From an uncultured Clostridia bacterium (GTDB lineage: Bacteria; Bacillota; Clostridia; Oscillospirales; Acutalibacteraceae): DNA of 38,774 bases. The stretch's first letter is position 1; every line of letters begins with the position of its first letter. Of this stretch, positions 25,858-32,400 are shown piece by piece. Under the pieces are notes generated by a model. The model worked only from the letters and a program-made list of their open reading frames with translations. It was not told the DNA's origin and did not search any database. The stretch spans positions 1 through 38,774 of the forward strand of contig CALGUK010000013.1 of the NCBI GenBank assembly GCA_937920235.1, given 5' to 3'. The translations under genes were made by a program, and so were the position numbers.

Positions 25858-25866
25858 ATTATAACA
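25858..25866 (-). promoter_or_regulatory. Extended -10 promoter of the fem operon
   Basis: TGTTATAAT on the minus strand. A TTGACA further upstream is 29 bases away and too far to be its -35, so the extended -10 probably dominates. Confidence 0.6.
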
Positions 25867-25986
25867 AAAATCTTACCATATTACCCATGTTTTGTCAATG
25901 AAGCAACACTGCTTTGCGGACATCAGCACACAAGCTTCTGTGATTGGTGATATATCGAGTCGGGAGTTGTATCAAACAGCTATAAA

Positions 25987-26013
25987 AACTGCCCCCACAA
26001 TGTGAGAGCAGTT
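25987..26013 (-). terminator. Terminator after the XRE regulator gene
   Basis: A 12-pair stem with two G-T pairs (minus strand AACTGCTCTCAC / GTGGGGGCAGTT) and a three-base loop, followed by TTT; it starts seven bases past the stop codon. Confidence 0.85.
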
Positions 26014-26020
26014 AAAGCCG

Positions 26021-27370
26021 TTAATAAAGTCCGGAATTTTTCTTTTTAAAATAAATTACAACCGAAATAATCAATACGATAATAAAAACACAGGAGCCGA
26101 TTATTATGAATCCGGGAAGAAATTCACCGACATTGCTTAAAATACTATTATTTTGAAGTTGATAGCTTATCGAGAGATTTTCATCGTCAAAAATCAAATT
26201 CTTTTGCTCACTGTAAAACTCAATTGTATTATCGAGGACATTTTCTTTTTTGAAATTCTCTACCTCTTCATCAGTTTTAAAATGCAGAATCTCTTCTTCA
26301 TAATTATCTGTTGAAACTATATTATATCCGTTTTCACCGGACTCAAATTTATCCGACATCGGTATAATATATAAAAGATATTCTTCAGATTCGTCAGAAT
26401 ATTCCTCGTAAATAACGGTGTATAAAGTTTTTTCTCCGGTTACATAATTTTTCAGCTTGAGGTAATCTCTTTCAGCTTCTTCCACACTGTCATATTGATA
26501 GCCGACGCCTTCGGTGAAGTTATAACTTGTATAGGTTGAAACACCGTACAAGCCGAAAACAAAAGGCAAAAGTAATGAAAGTAAAACAACTGCGGCGAGA
26601 ATGACGGCAGTAATTTTAATGTGCCTTTTACGATAATATTTTTGTTCCGGGGAAAGTTCTTTTTCCTGAACATCGAACTTTTTATAAAGATAAGAGCGTA
26701 CAAAATATGCTATTATACAGCCGATAACAGCCGTTACGGGCAACGCCGCAAAAATAAATGACGGAGCATTCATCAGAATATCAAGGATAAGACCTTCCAA
26801 TGTTACTGTTACAAGAAATACGGTACATGTAATGTATTTTATGCATTTTTGTATGTTCTTGTTTACGGCTTCCTGCTCACCGACATATTCGCTGTGTAAT
26901 CCGGAAGTGAAATTGTTAAAAGCAATCAGCGAAACAGCAATTGAAACAGCACACAGAATCAATATAATTGCATAACCGAACCATAATACATTGTAATTGT
27001 AAATAATATCACAGATTATGTATGACATTATAAGGGCTGCAATACTGAGTACAATTGAGATAATGGAACTGTTTGTAAATTTAACAATCGCTTTGTCCGT
27101 CAAAAATTTAATTCTTTCAGCACTTTTGATATCTGATTTTTTCTCATCCGATGCTTTAGGGAGTCTTTCTCCACGCAAAAGCTCATCAACCGAAACGGAA
27201 TATAATTCGGCAATTACAGGAAGTACGGAAATTTCTGGATAACCCTCATTACATTCCCATTTACTTACGGTTTTGTTCGATACATTTAATTTATCCGCAA
27301 CCTGTTGTTGAGTTAATCCGTTGGCTTTTCTAAGTGCTGCCATAAATGAACCCATAGTTTTCTTTTCCAT
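26021..27370 (-). CDS. XRE-family regulator with C-terminal membrane segments
   Basis: A 449-residue protein. The start ATG at 27370 (MEKKTMGSF) has AAAGGAG ten bases upstream; an in-frame GTG nine bases earlier overlaps that site. The first 65 residues are a Cro/CI helix-turn-helix: TQQQVADKLNVSNKTVSKWECNEGYPEISVLPVIAELYSVSVDELL. The rest has about six hydrophobic segments (for example VLWFGYAIILILCAVSIAVSL and AVILAAVVLLSLLLPFVFGLYG), then an acidic domain of about 130 residues and a last helix, FIIIGSCVFIIVLIISVVIYF, near the C-terminus. Such fusions are thought to sense envelope or antimicrobial stress at the membrane. No obvious partner lies beside it. A near-palindrome in its leader (27397-27420) may be an operator. 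Confidence 0.85.
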   Translation of the reverse strand: MEKKTMGSFMAALRKANGLTQQQVADKLNVSNKTVSKWECNEGYPEISVLPVIAELYSVSVDELLRGERLPKASDEKKSDIKSAERIKFLTDKAIVKFTNSSIISIVLSIAALIMSYIICDIIYNYNVLWFGYAIILILCAVSIAVSLIAFNNFTSGLHSEYVGEQEAVNKNIQKCIKYITCTVFLVTVTLEGLILDILMNAPSFIFAALPVTAVIGCIIAYFVRSYLYKKFDVQEKELSPEQKYYRKRHIKITAVILAAVVLLSLLLPFVFGLYGVSTYTSYNFTEGVGYQYDSVEEAERDYLKLKNYVTGEKTLYTVIYEEYSDESEEYLLYIIPMSDKFESGENGYNIVSTDNYEEEILHFKTDEEVENFKKENVLDNTIEFYSEQKNLIFDDENLSISYQLQNNSILSNVGEFLPGFIIIGSCVFIIVLIISVVIYFKKKNSGLY

Positions 27371-27396
27371 ACCATACACTCCTTTGCCTTTGTATT

Positions 27397-27420
27397 TATA
27401 TTCTCTGATAAAGAGATATA
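27397..27420 (-). promoter_or_regulatory. Candidate operator upstream of the XRE regulator
   Basis: Near-palindrome TATATTCTCT / AGAGATATA around a five-base centre, with one unpaired T, 27 bases before the start codon. An autoregulatory site is possible; this is positional inference only. Confidence 0.3.
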
Positions 27421-27900
27421 ATTTTCAACATATTATCAGTGGAATTTGTCTGCGATTCGTGGATTATAAAAAATGTAAATGAGAAAAGCCCTATAATAAT
27501 TATATCACATACATATCAAACAATTCAACCCGGATACATATCCTCGTACCGTAATCAGATTTTGTAATTTCAACTGAAAACAACATTTCTTTTCTTGGTG
27601 GGCGGTGGTTACTTGGAATGTTGAGTTAGTGTTTCTCCCGAATTGACTTGCCAGGAACCAAGAACCGACAGCAGATCCACGCCCTAAAAAAGATTCACCG
27701 CATCGTTTTCTTCACGGATTTTCGCATCCGTCTCTTTATTTCCAAAACAAAAAAACAAGAGCTTCCCAAAAGGAAAACTCTCATTTTTGGTACGAATGAT
27801 AATAACGGATTCAATAAAACACGTTTTTTACGGCATCATCATACACATTCTTTTTGTACCAAAAAACTCCTCTTCATAGTATAAATGAGGAGATGAAATA
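27421..27900. other. Left edge of the accessory island; no convincing gene
   Basis: About 480 bases without a reliable reading frame. A 78-codon frame (27648-27884) has no ribosome site and a composition rich in Lys, Arg, His and Phe, typical of chance reading. Structures seen are a terminator-like hairpin at 27758-27788 (AGAG-TTCC / GGAA-CTCT with an internal mismatch, then a T-run), a 10-base inverted repeat TTTTTGGTAC (27784-27793) and GTACCAAAAA (27856-27865), and CTCCTC at 27867-27872 able to pair with the GAGGAG before the first DUF6809 gene. The 16-base sequence at 27536-27551 recurs inverted at 31503-31517. Confidence 0.4.
27536..27551 (+). repeat. Left copy of imperfect inverted repeat bracketing the island
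   Basis: ACATATCCTCGTACCG. The reverse complement of 31503-31517 is identical except for one missing C. The two lie about 3.97 kb apart in opposite orientation, on either side of the DUF6809-TnpV-YaaC cargo. Confidence 0.45.
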
Positions 27901-28170
27901 ATGTCAACAATTATTGAAGATTGCTATTACGGAAACATTGAGCTACAGGAGTTAAATTCCGAAATTACACCTAAACTCAAAAAGAAACTAAGTCAACTTA
28001 CAGAAAAAGAAGAACAGCTCACAGCAAGATTGAACGGAGAAGAAAAAGAACTGTTTCTCAACTACGCAAGTGCTTATAACGAGTTTACAAGCATAAGTAA
28101 TTCCGACAGTTTCATATCAGGATTCAGACTCGGAGCAAAATTTATATATGATATCTTTATAGAAAGATAG
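27901..28170 (+). CDS. DUF6809-like small protein, copy 1
   Basis: An 89-residue acidic-helical protein starting IIEDCYYGNIELQELNSEITP and ending in SFISGFRLGAKFIYDIF. It closely resembles the second copy at 28441-28719, and matches the size and YGNI...GFRLGA pattern of a small family found repeatedly in clostridial conjugative elements and transposons. Function is unknown. GAGGAG lies just before the ATG. The GAGGAG could pair with CTCCTC at 27867-27872, which might limit translation. Confidence 0.8.
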   Translation: MSTIIEDCYYGNIELQELNSEITPKLKKKLSQLTEKEEQLTARLNGEEKELFLNYASAYNEFTSISNSDSFISGFRLGAKFIYDIFIER

Positions 28171-28174
28171 AGTT

Positions 28175-28199
28175 ATTTTTGGTAGCCGCTACCGAAAAT
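28175..28199. repeat. Hairpin between copy 1 and the 51-codon gene
   Basis: Eleven-pair stem with one G-T pair (ATTTTTGGTAG / CTACCGAAAAT) and a three-base loop, just after the stop codon of DUF6809 copy 1. There is no T-run after it, so it may be a weak terminator or a processing site. Confidence 0.5.
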
Positions 28200-28271
28200 A
28201 AAATTTGCACATTCGACTAAAATCTTGATTTAAGGTATGATGAAGTCACAATGCAACAAGGAGGTTTTGTT

Positions 28272-28427
28272 ATGGAAAGAAAAACTAAAATTAAGTTCAC
28301 GGATTTTGAGTGCAATTTGCTTATCAACTGTATGAATGAGTTTCGCAATATGCTCTTGGCAGAGGATTTACCTACCGAGGATGTTGATGACCTACTCATT
28401 AAAATCATTGATAAGTGCAAATATTAA
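28272..28427 (+). CDS. Small 51-residue mobile-element protein
   Basis: Short gene with AAGGAGG upstream of its ATG. The product begins MERKTKIKFTDFECNLLINC and ends DVDDLLIKIIDKCKY. It is acidic and probably two helices. Similar 50-60-residue proteins with a TDxExxLLxxxxNxxR...DLLLKL pattern accompany DUF6809 genes in clostridial mobile elements (from memory of the family, not a search). It is followed after 13 bases by DUF6809 copy 2. Function is unknown. Confidence 0.7.
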   Translation: MERKTKIKFTDFECNLLINCMNEFRNMLLAEDLPTEDVDDLLIKIIDKCKY

Positions 28428-28440
28428 GTGTGGTGATATT

Positions 28441-28719
28441 ATGGCTAGTATCATCGAAGAATTTTATTACGGCAATATTGAGCCACAGGAGTTGAATTCA
28501 GAGCTCACACCTAAACTCAAAAAGAAATTGAACAATCTTGCCGAGAAAGAAGAACAACTTTCGGCAAGATTGACCGGTGAAGATAAGGAACTGTTTCAAA
28601 ACTATGTCAGTGCTTATATTGAATTTTCAACAACAAGTAACGCTGACAGCTTTATATCAGGATTTAGGCTAGGTGCAAAATTCACATACGATACATTTGT
28701 TAAGAATACGAAAGGATGA
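28441..28719 (+). CDS. DUF6809-like small protein, copy 2
   Basis: A 92-residue paralogue of the protein at 27901-28170: the two share stretches such as LTPKLKKKL / ITPKLKKKL, EKEEQL, KELF and SFISGFRLGAKF, so they arose by duplication. The upstream frame open to 28336 is not used, because it would overlap the 51-codon gene and shows no family similarity. The ribosome site is weak (GGTGAT). The stop codon overlaps an ATG just ahead of the TnpV start, so these genes look like one transcript. Confidence 0.78.
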   Translation: MASIIEEFYYGNIEPQELNSELTPKLKKKLNNLAEKEEQLSARLTGEDKELFQNYVSAYIEFSTTSNADSFISGFRLGAKFTYDTFVKNTKG

Positions 28720-28727
28720 ATGCTACT

Positions 28728-29093
28728 ATGAAAAACAACACAAATATTACATACAGACAGGTTGGCGATTTCAACATACCTAACCTTATATTACCACCCG
28801 AAGAGGCAAATATCACTCTTGGTAAATGGGGAATGCTACATAAGGACTATCTTTTCAATCACAAGAAAGTGTTATTTACAACACTGCTTGCCCAAGGCAA
28901 ACTTTATCAGCACTGTGCCGAGGTAGAAAAACAGGCACAAGATATATTTGATGCACTTGTTGAACAGATGAAAACCGCAGAAGGTGTGACCGAGCACCTT
29001 AAAGAAGAAAATCAAATGGAATGGATTGGTCGGATGAATAATATCTGTAACAGGGCTACAGGAATAGTAACTAATGATATAATTTATAGCTAA
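28728..29093 (+). CDS. tnpV: Transposon-encoded protein TnpV family
   Basis: A 121-residue protein. The ATG at 28728 is preferred because MKNNTNITYRQVGDFNIPNLILP matches the usual family start; another ATG lies 12 bases upstream. Characteristic features are YRxVGDFxIPNLILP, ITLGKWG, the central KVLFTTLLAQGKLYQH and the C-terminal NQMEWIGRMNNICNRATGIV. TnpV genes are carried by clostridial transposons and integrative elements, and are usually thought of as accessory (possibly excisionase-like) proteins; no recombinase is present here. A terminator follows at 29101-29130. A truncated relative is at 31508-31621. Confidence 0.88.
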   Translation: MKNNTNITYRQVGDFNIPNLILPPEEANITLGKWGMLHKDYLFNHKKVLFTTLLAQGKLYQHCAEVEKQAQDIFDALVEQMKTAEGVTEHLKEENQMEWIGRMNNICNRATGIVTNDIIYS

Positions 29094-29100
29094 TCAAAAA

Positions 29101-29130
29101 ATGGTAGCAGGAAGAATTTTCTGCTATCAT
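29101..29130 (+). terminator. Terminator after tnpV
   Basis: Ten-pair stem with one G-T pair (ATGGTAGCAG / CTGCTATCAT), ten-base loop, flanked by AAAAA and TTT. It separates tnpV from the cargo promoter. Confidence 0.8.
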
Positions 29131-29150
29131 TTTAAGTTATATTCGTCAAA

Positions 29151-29179
29151 TTGCTTTATTTGTAATTCTGTGATATAAT
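29151..29179 (+). promoter_or_regulatory. Promoter of the YaaC-like cargo operon
   Basis: TTGCTT, 17-base spacer and TATAAT, with TG one base before the -10 (extended -10). About 41 bases before the ATG at 29221. Confidence 0.75.
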
Positions 29180-29220
29180 TATCAAAATAGACCTTATTGA
29201 ATAAGTGAAAGAGGTATATA

Positions 29221-30336
29221 ATGTATAATTCAACTAAAAGAGTATTTTCAGAAAACCCTGAAAATGATTTGTGGCGTGAATTGTTGACATTTTCGTATGA
29301 TGAAAATGTCAAGAAATATCTATTACAAAATGGCTTAAGCTATGATGATGAACTAATTAATATAATAACTGGCTCTTTTCTGCAATCTTTTGAGTATTAT
29401 AAATTAGCAAAAGAAGCCAATCTTCAAATCGCACCATTGCTTTTGTATTATGGTTCAACAAATCTATTGAACGGTATGAGCGTATTGATGAGTGGAGAAA
29501 AATGTGACATAAAAAACCATGGTATGAAAATCCACCCCGATGATATAAGTAATATGGCAGATACTAAAATATCTTTTTTAAGTGCGGACAGTGGTGGTGT
29601 ACATATTTTTAATAAATCATTTGGATTTACTATTAATTTAACTGAATATGGCGATTGGTATTTAAAAGAATTTTTGGATTCAATTGCAGAGATACATGAC
29701 GATTATGTGAATTGTTATAAGGATGATATTGGTAAAATAATATTGTTGGATGTGTTCAATACACAAGATGGAAAAGTTGAAAAAGTATATTATACAGAAG
29801 ATAATAAAGAACAAATAATCGAACAACTTTGTAGTGTTGATGGATTTGATAAATCATATTTGCGTCCTACTTCAGCAAGGAAGCATGATAGCAATGAGGA
29901 GTATTTTGTTCTACGCCACAAAATTAATGGTAAGGATATAAGTGAATTTTCATATTCAGGACAGCCATATTTGCGTGCTGCTCATTTGAAAGATTCTAAG
30001 AAGATAACTGTCCCTACGGTAATCAATATGTATGTTTCATTGTTTGTTCTTGCATCGTTGTGTAGATATTACCCTGAAAAATGGAGTCCCTTTGTTCAAA
30101 AGGACACAACTGGAGAAAAACTGTTAATAGAAAAGTTTTTGTTTTTTGCAAGACGTATTATTCCAAACATAGTTTTGGACCGTTTACTGAACAAAAAGGT
30201 GCTGTATGTATCAGATAAATATCAACCTATAGATACAGTTAAGCATGTTAGCGAACACGAAGTTAAAGAACTTATTAAAAGAGAAGTTCTACAACAAAAA
30301 GAACGAGACATATTGCTTAACAAAGCAAAAATTTAA
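29221..30336 (+). CDS. YaaC-family protein, island cargo gene 1
   Basis: A 371-residue soluble protein with AGAGG upstream. Two regions match Bacillus YaaC: FEYYKLAKEANLQIAPLLLYYG with NHGMK shortly after, and MYVSLFVLASLCRYYPEKW followed by FLFFARRIIPNIVLDRLL near the end. The middle (about residues 140-230) is acidic, and differs from what I recall of YaaC. The N-terminal helical segment with its His-Gly resembles HEPN-like all-helical domains, but I see no clear RxxxxH nuclease motif. The biochemical role of YaaC is not known. Codon use is markedly more AT-rich than flanking genes, suggesting transfer. Gene 2 follows after 23 bases. Confidence 0.72.
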   Translation: MYNSTKRVFSENPENDLWRELLTFSYDENVKKYLLQNGLSYDDELINIITGSFLQSFEYYKLAKEANLQIAPLLLYYGSTNLLNGMSVLMSGEKCDIKNHGMKIHPDDISNMADTKISFLSADSGGVHIFNKSFGFTINLTEYGDWYLKEFLDSIAEIHDDYVNCYKDDIGKIILLDVFNTQDGKVEKVYYTEDNKEQIIEQLCSVDGFDKSYLRPTSARKHDSNEEYFVLRHKINGKDISEFSYSGQPYLRAAHLKDSKKITVPTVINMYVSLFVLASLCRYYPEKWSPFVQKDTTGEKLLIEKFLFFARRIIPNIVLDRLLNKKVLYVSDKYQPIDTVKHVSEHEVKELIKREVLQQKERDILLNKAKI

Positions 30337-30359
30337 TTTAATAGAAAGGAAACATTTCC

Positions 30360-31448
30360 ATGTCAAATTTTAGAACAGAAGTTTTTAAAATATGTAAAAA
30401 ACTCCAAACTATAGAAAAATCACATGGTATATCTTCGTTAATTAGAGATATGTCTATTTCTACTGAAAACAAAGAAACAGGTGAAATAAAAAACACCAAG
30501 CACGGGGATTTTGCTTATGCTGCTAAGCATAGCAACAATCAATTTCATGGTTACTTATATGTTGATGAAAATGTTGAAACAATAAACAAACAAGTACCAA
30601 TCAGTGTCGAAAAACTGACAAAAGAAGAACGTGAAACAATAGAAATTGGACATAGAACATTGGTTAGATTTATTTACTTATGTTTGTCTGATTTTAAATC
30701 AAAATCATCCGCTATAGCGGAGTGTATGAATCCATATTCTATATTCAAAAAAGTTTCTTTTGATGATTCTGGAGAGAGACTTTTAACTGATGAAGAAATG
30801 CAATCAGCAGTTGAAGCATTTAAAAATGGAAAGGTTTATCAAGCGTTAATAAAATCTAATTTAACGGCACTTTTTGAAAACATACCATTTGAACAAACAA
30901 TTACTTTAATTGAACTTACTGGAAAAGAAATAAAAAAAAGTTATGATGACATCTCAAATTCGGATATAGACGAATTTTCTTCAAGGAACTTGAGTGGATA
31001 TAAAAATGTTGAAGATGTAATGCTTAGTGTATCAATTCTTATTTTTGCATTGAGAGAATCATTGCGTATGACTTGTAATTTGTTTTATGAAGCGATTTGT
31101 GGCGATTCTTTGATAGTTCTTAATAACGATAACATCATAAACATTGAAAATAAAACTTCCAATAGAGTTGTTGAGCGTTATAAAGTGTTGATACAAGATA
31201 TAAACATGCATATTTCTGGTGGTAGTATGGGTAGTGTTTTATTACTTGACTGCGAAACAATGCACGGCACAAAAATCCATGTATTTGGAATGATAATAGC
31301 TTCTACCATCAGTTTTACAGGTGAGATGGGATATACAACAAAGTACACTTTTTTGACTGTCAATGATGAACTTATAAATATTTACATTATTACTGATTTT
31401 ATTCTTGAAAAGGATTTGCCAAAATTGATTGATAAAAGAAATGACTAA
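30360..31448 (+). CDS. Unrecognised protein, island cargo gene 2
   Basis: A 362-residue soluble protein that I do not recognise. The ATG has GAAAGGA nine bases upstream. Residues about 1-110 are mixed, with HGDFAYAAKHSNNQFHGYLYV. The middle (about 110-270) is mainly helical (EMQSAVEAFKNGKVYQALIKS, LIFALRESLRMTCNLFYEAI). The last 80 residues are beta-rich and hydrophobic (GSVLLLDCETMHGTKIHVFGMIIAS, YTFLTVNDELINIYIITDFIL), but contain no proper membrane helix. Composition is as AT-rich as cargo gene 1 (one sampled 60-base line, 30901-30960, has 13 G/C). It shares the YaaC-like gene's promoter. A toxin, effector or sensor partner role is possible, but nothing in the sequence fixes it. Confidence 0.8.
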   Translation: MSNFRTEVFKICKKLQTIEKSHGISSLIRDMSISTENKETGEIKNTKHGDFAYAAKHSNNQFHGYLYVDENVETINKQVPISVEKLTKEERETIEIGHRTLVRFIYLCLSDFKSKSSAIAECMNPYSIFKKVSFDDSGERLLTDEEMQSAVEAFKNGKVYQALIKSNLTALFENIPFEQTITLIELTGKEIKKSYDDISNSDIDEFSSRNLSGYKNVEDVMLSVSILIFALRESLRMTCNLFYEAICGDSLIVLNNDNIINIENKTSNRVVERYKVLIQDINMHISGGSMGSVLLLDCETMHGTKIHVFGMIIASTISFTGEMGYTTKYTFLTVNDELINIYIITDFILEKDLPKLIDKRND

Positions 31449-31502
31449 TTGTTACGAAAAGATAAATTGAAGATAGGATATTAATATCTGATATTGCAAC
31501 CC

Positions 31503-31517
31503 CGGTACGAGATATGT
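31503..31517 (-). repeat. Right copy of imperfect inverted repeat bracketing the island
   Basis: CGGTACGAGATATGT on the plus strand; its reverse complement matches 27536-27551 with one base missing. It overlaps the first codons of the tnpV remnant, so part of the match may simply be tnpV sequence. Confidence 0.45.
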
Positions 31518-31621
31518 TTGATACTCTTGTTAAGCAGATGAAAAATGCCGAAAGTATAACCGAACAACTGAAAGATGAAAATCAACTTAAATTAATATGC
31601 CATATACAAAACGTTAAGTAC
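31508..31621 (+). pseudogene. Truncated tnpV remnant
   Basis: In-frame residues RDMFDTLVKQMKNAESITEQ, then LKDENQLKLICHIQNV, align with the intact TnpV DIFDALVEQMKTAEGVTEHL and LKEENQMEWIGRMNNI. Both the N-terminal two thirds and the last 14 residues of the family are missing. There is no ribosome site at the in-frame ATG 31514. It is therefore the broken 3' part of a second tnpV copy, lying right after the cargo genes. Confidence 0.8.
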
Positions 31622-31647
31622 TATTTGTACCCTAACATAAACATGAG

Positions 31648-31685
31648 AAAACCTCTCAGAGATTTAATCGTCTCGGAGAGGTTTT
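31648..31685 (+). terminator. Strong terminator at the right edge of the island
   Basis: AAAACCTCTC pairs with GAGAGGTTTT, then after one A-G mismatch GAGA pairs with TCTC; eight-base loop; the 3' arm runs into TTTTT. It ends plus-strand transcription from the island before the minus-strand ABC genes. Confidence 0.85.
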
Positions 31686-31752
31686 TATATGACTGATTTT
31701 TAATATAGTACATATAAATACTACCATTACAACATTATAAATACTTTATCTA

Positions 31753-32400
31753 TCATTTTTTAGAAAACATTTTCTTTATCATAATTGAAACAAAAACTAA
31801 TATTAAACTTGAAATAAAAATCCAAATATTCGGTTTATAATTGCCATTCATCATAGCAAACAGATTAAAGTTTCCGAATTTGCTTTTCATCGTAAGATTT
31901 AATACATAATACAAAAGCGGCACCATAAAAGAGACAGGCGTATTGCTTGTCAGTGCTGATGTAAACAATCCGATTGCACCTAAAAACATTGCATCAGCAA
32001 CCGTTCCACCTACAAGTTCAATCGTTATTTCACAACCGCATACGGACATAAACAGAGAAAAAGTCAAAACTAATATAATTATCCCTGTAATTGAGTAAGC
32101 AACCCTTATTAAATAGACATATATGCTATCAATATATTTGGATACAATAACATCCCATATCTCATTATCTTGCTCCGGCTGAAAAATCGGAACAATCAGG
32201 ATAATACCAATGATTGAGATAAGCATTTCAAGTGGAACCGCCGCAGCTTTACTATCAAGACCTGTCGTTCCGAACAAAACAGGTGTTAGTATCATTATGA
32301 CCGCAGAGAGCAAAATCAATGGCAAAAAATTATGCCGCAGATTTACTTTTGCGATTTGCCAGACTTGTAATTTTAATTTTGGCTTTTCCGAAACTAACAA
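31753..32400 (-). CDS. ABC-2-type membrane permease, TTG start (LanG-like position)
   Basis: A 215-residue membrane protein with about six helices (FLPLILLSAVIMILTPVLFG; MLISIIGIILIVPIF; VAYSITGIIILVLTFSLF; AMFLGAIGLFTSAL; FMVPLLYYVLNLTM; IWIFISSLILVFVSIMI). A TTG at 32400 is the likely start, because AAGGAGG lies seven bases upstream; the in-frame ATG at 32424 has no such site. Even so it overlaps the preceding permease gene by 71 bases. It is the last gene of the ATPase-permease-permease set and probably forms a heterodimeric channel with its neighbour. The resemblance to LanE/LanG subunits is by gene order, size and topology. Confidence 0.8.
   Translation of the reverse strand: MLVSEKPKLKLQVWQIAKVNLRHNFLPLILLSAVIMILTPVLFGTTGLDSKAAAVPLEMLISIIGIILIVPIFQPEQDNEIWDVIVSKYIDSIYVYLIRVAYSITGIIILVLTFSLFMSVCGCEITIELVGGTVADAMFLGAIGLFTSALTSNTPVSFMVPLLYYVLNLTMKSKFGNFNLFAMMNGNYKPNIWIFISSLILVFVSIMIKKMFSKK

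Noticed and set aside
25867..25910. TTGACA on the minus strand as -35 of the fem promoter
   Set aside because: It is 29 bases from the TATAAT, too far for a functional sigma-A promoter, so only the extended -10 is reported.
27648..27884. A 78-codon frame left of the island genes
   Set aside because: No ribosome site, skewed Lys/Arg/His/Phe composition, no similarity recognised, and it overlaps the inverted repeats of the region.
27901..28719. A toxin-antitoxin reading of the DUF6809 and 51-codon genes
   Set aside because: The order and sizes could suggest it, but the products match small mobile-element proteins and show no toxin or antitoxin motif.
27371..31752. A CRISPR array, tRNA or other integration-site RNA gene in the island
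   Set aside because: No series of equal repeats with spacers and no cloverleaf-like sequence was seen; only the single inverted pair and ordinary hairpins are present.
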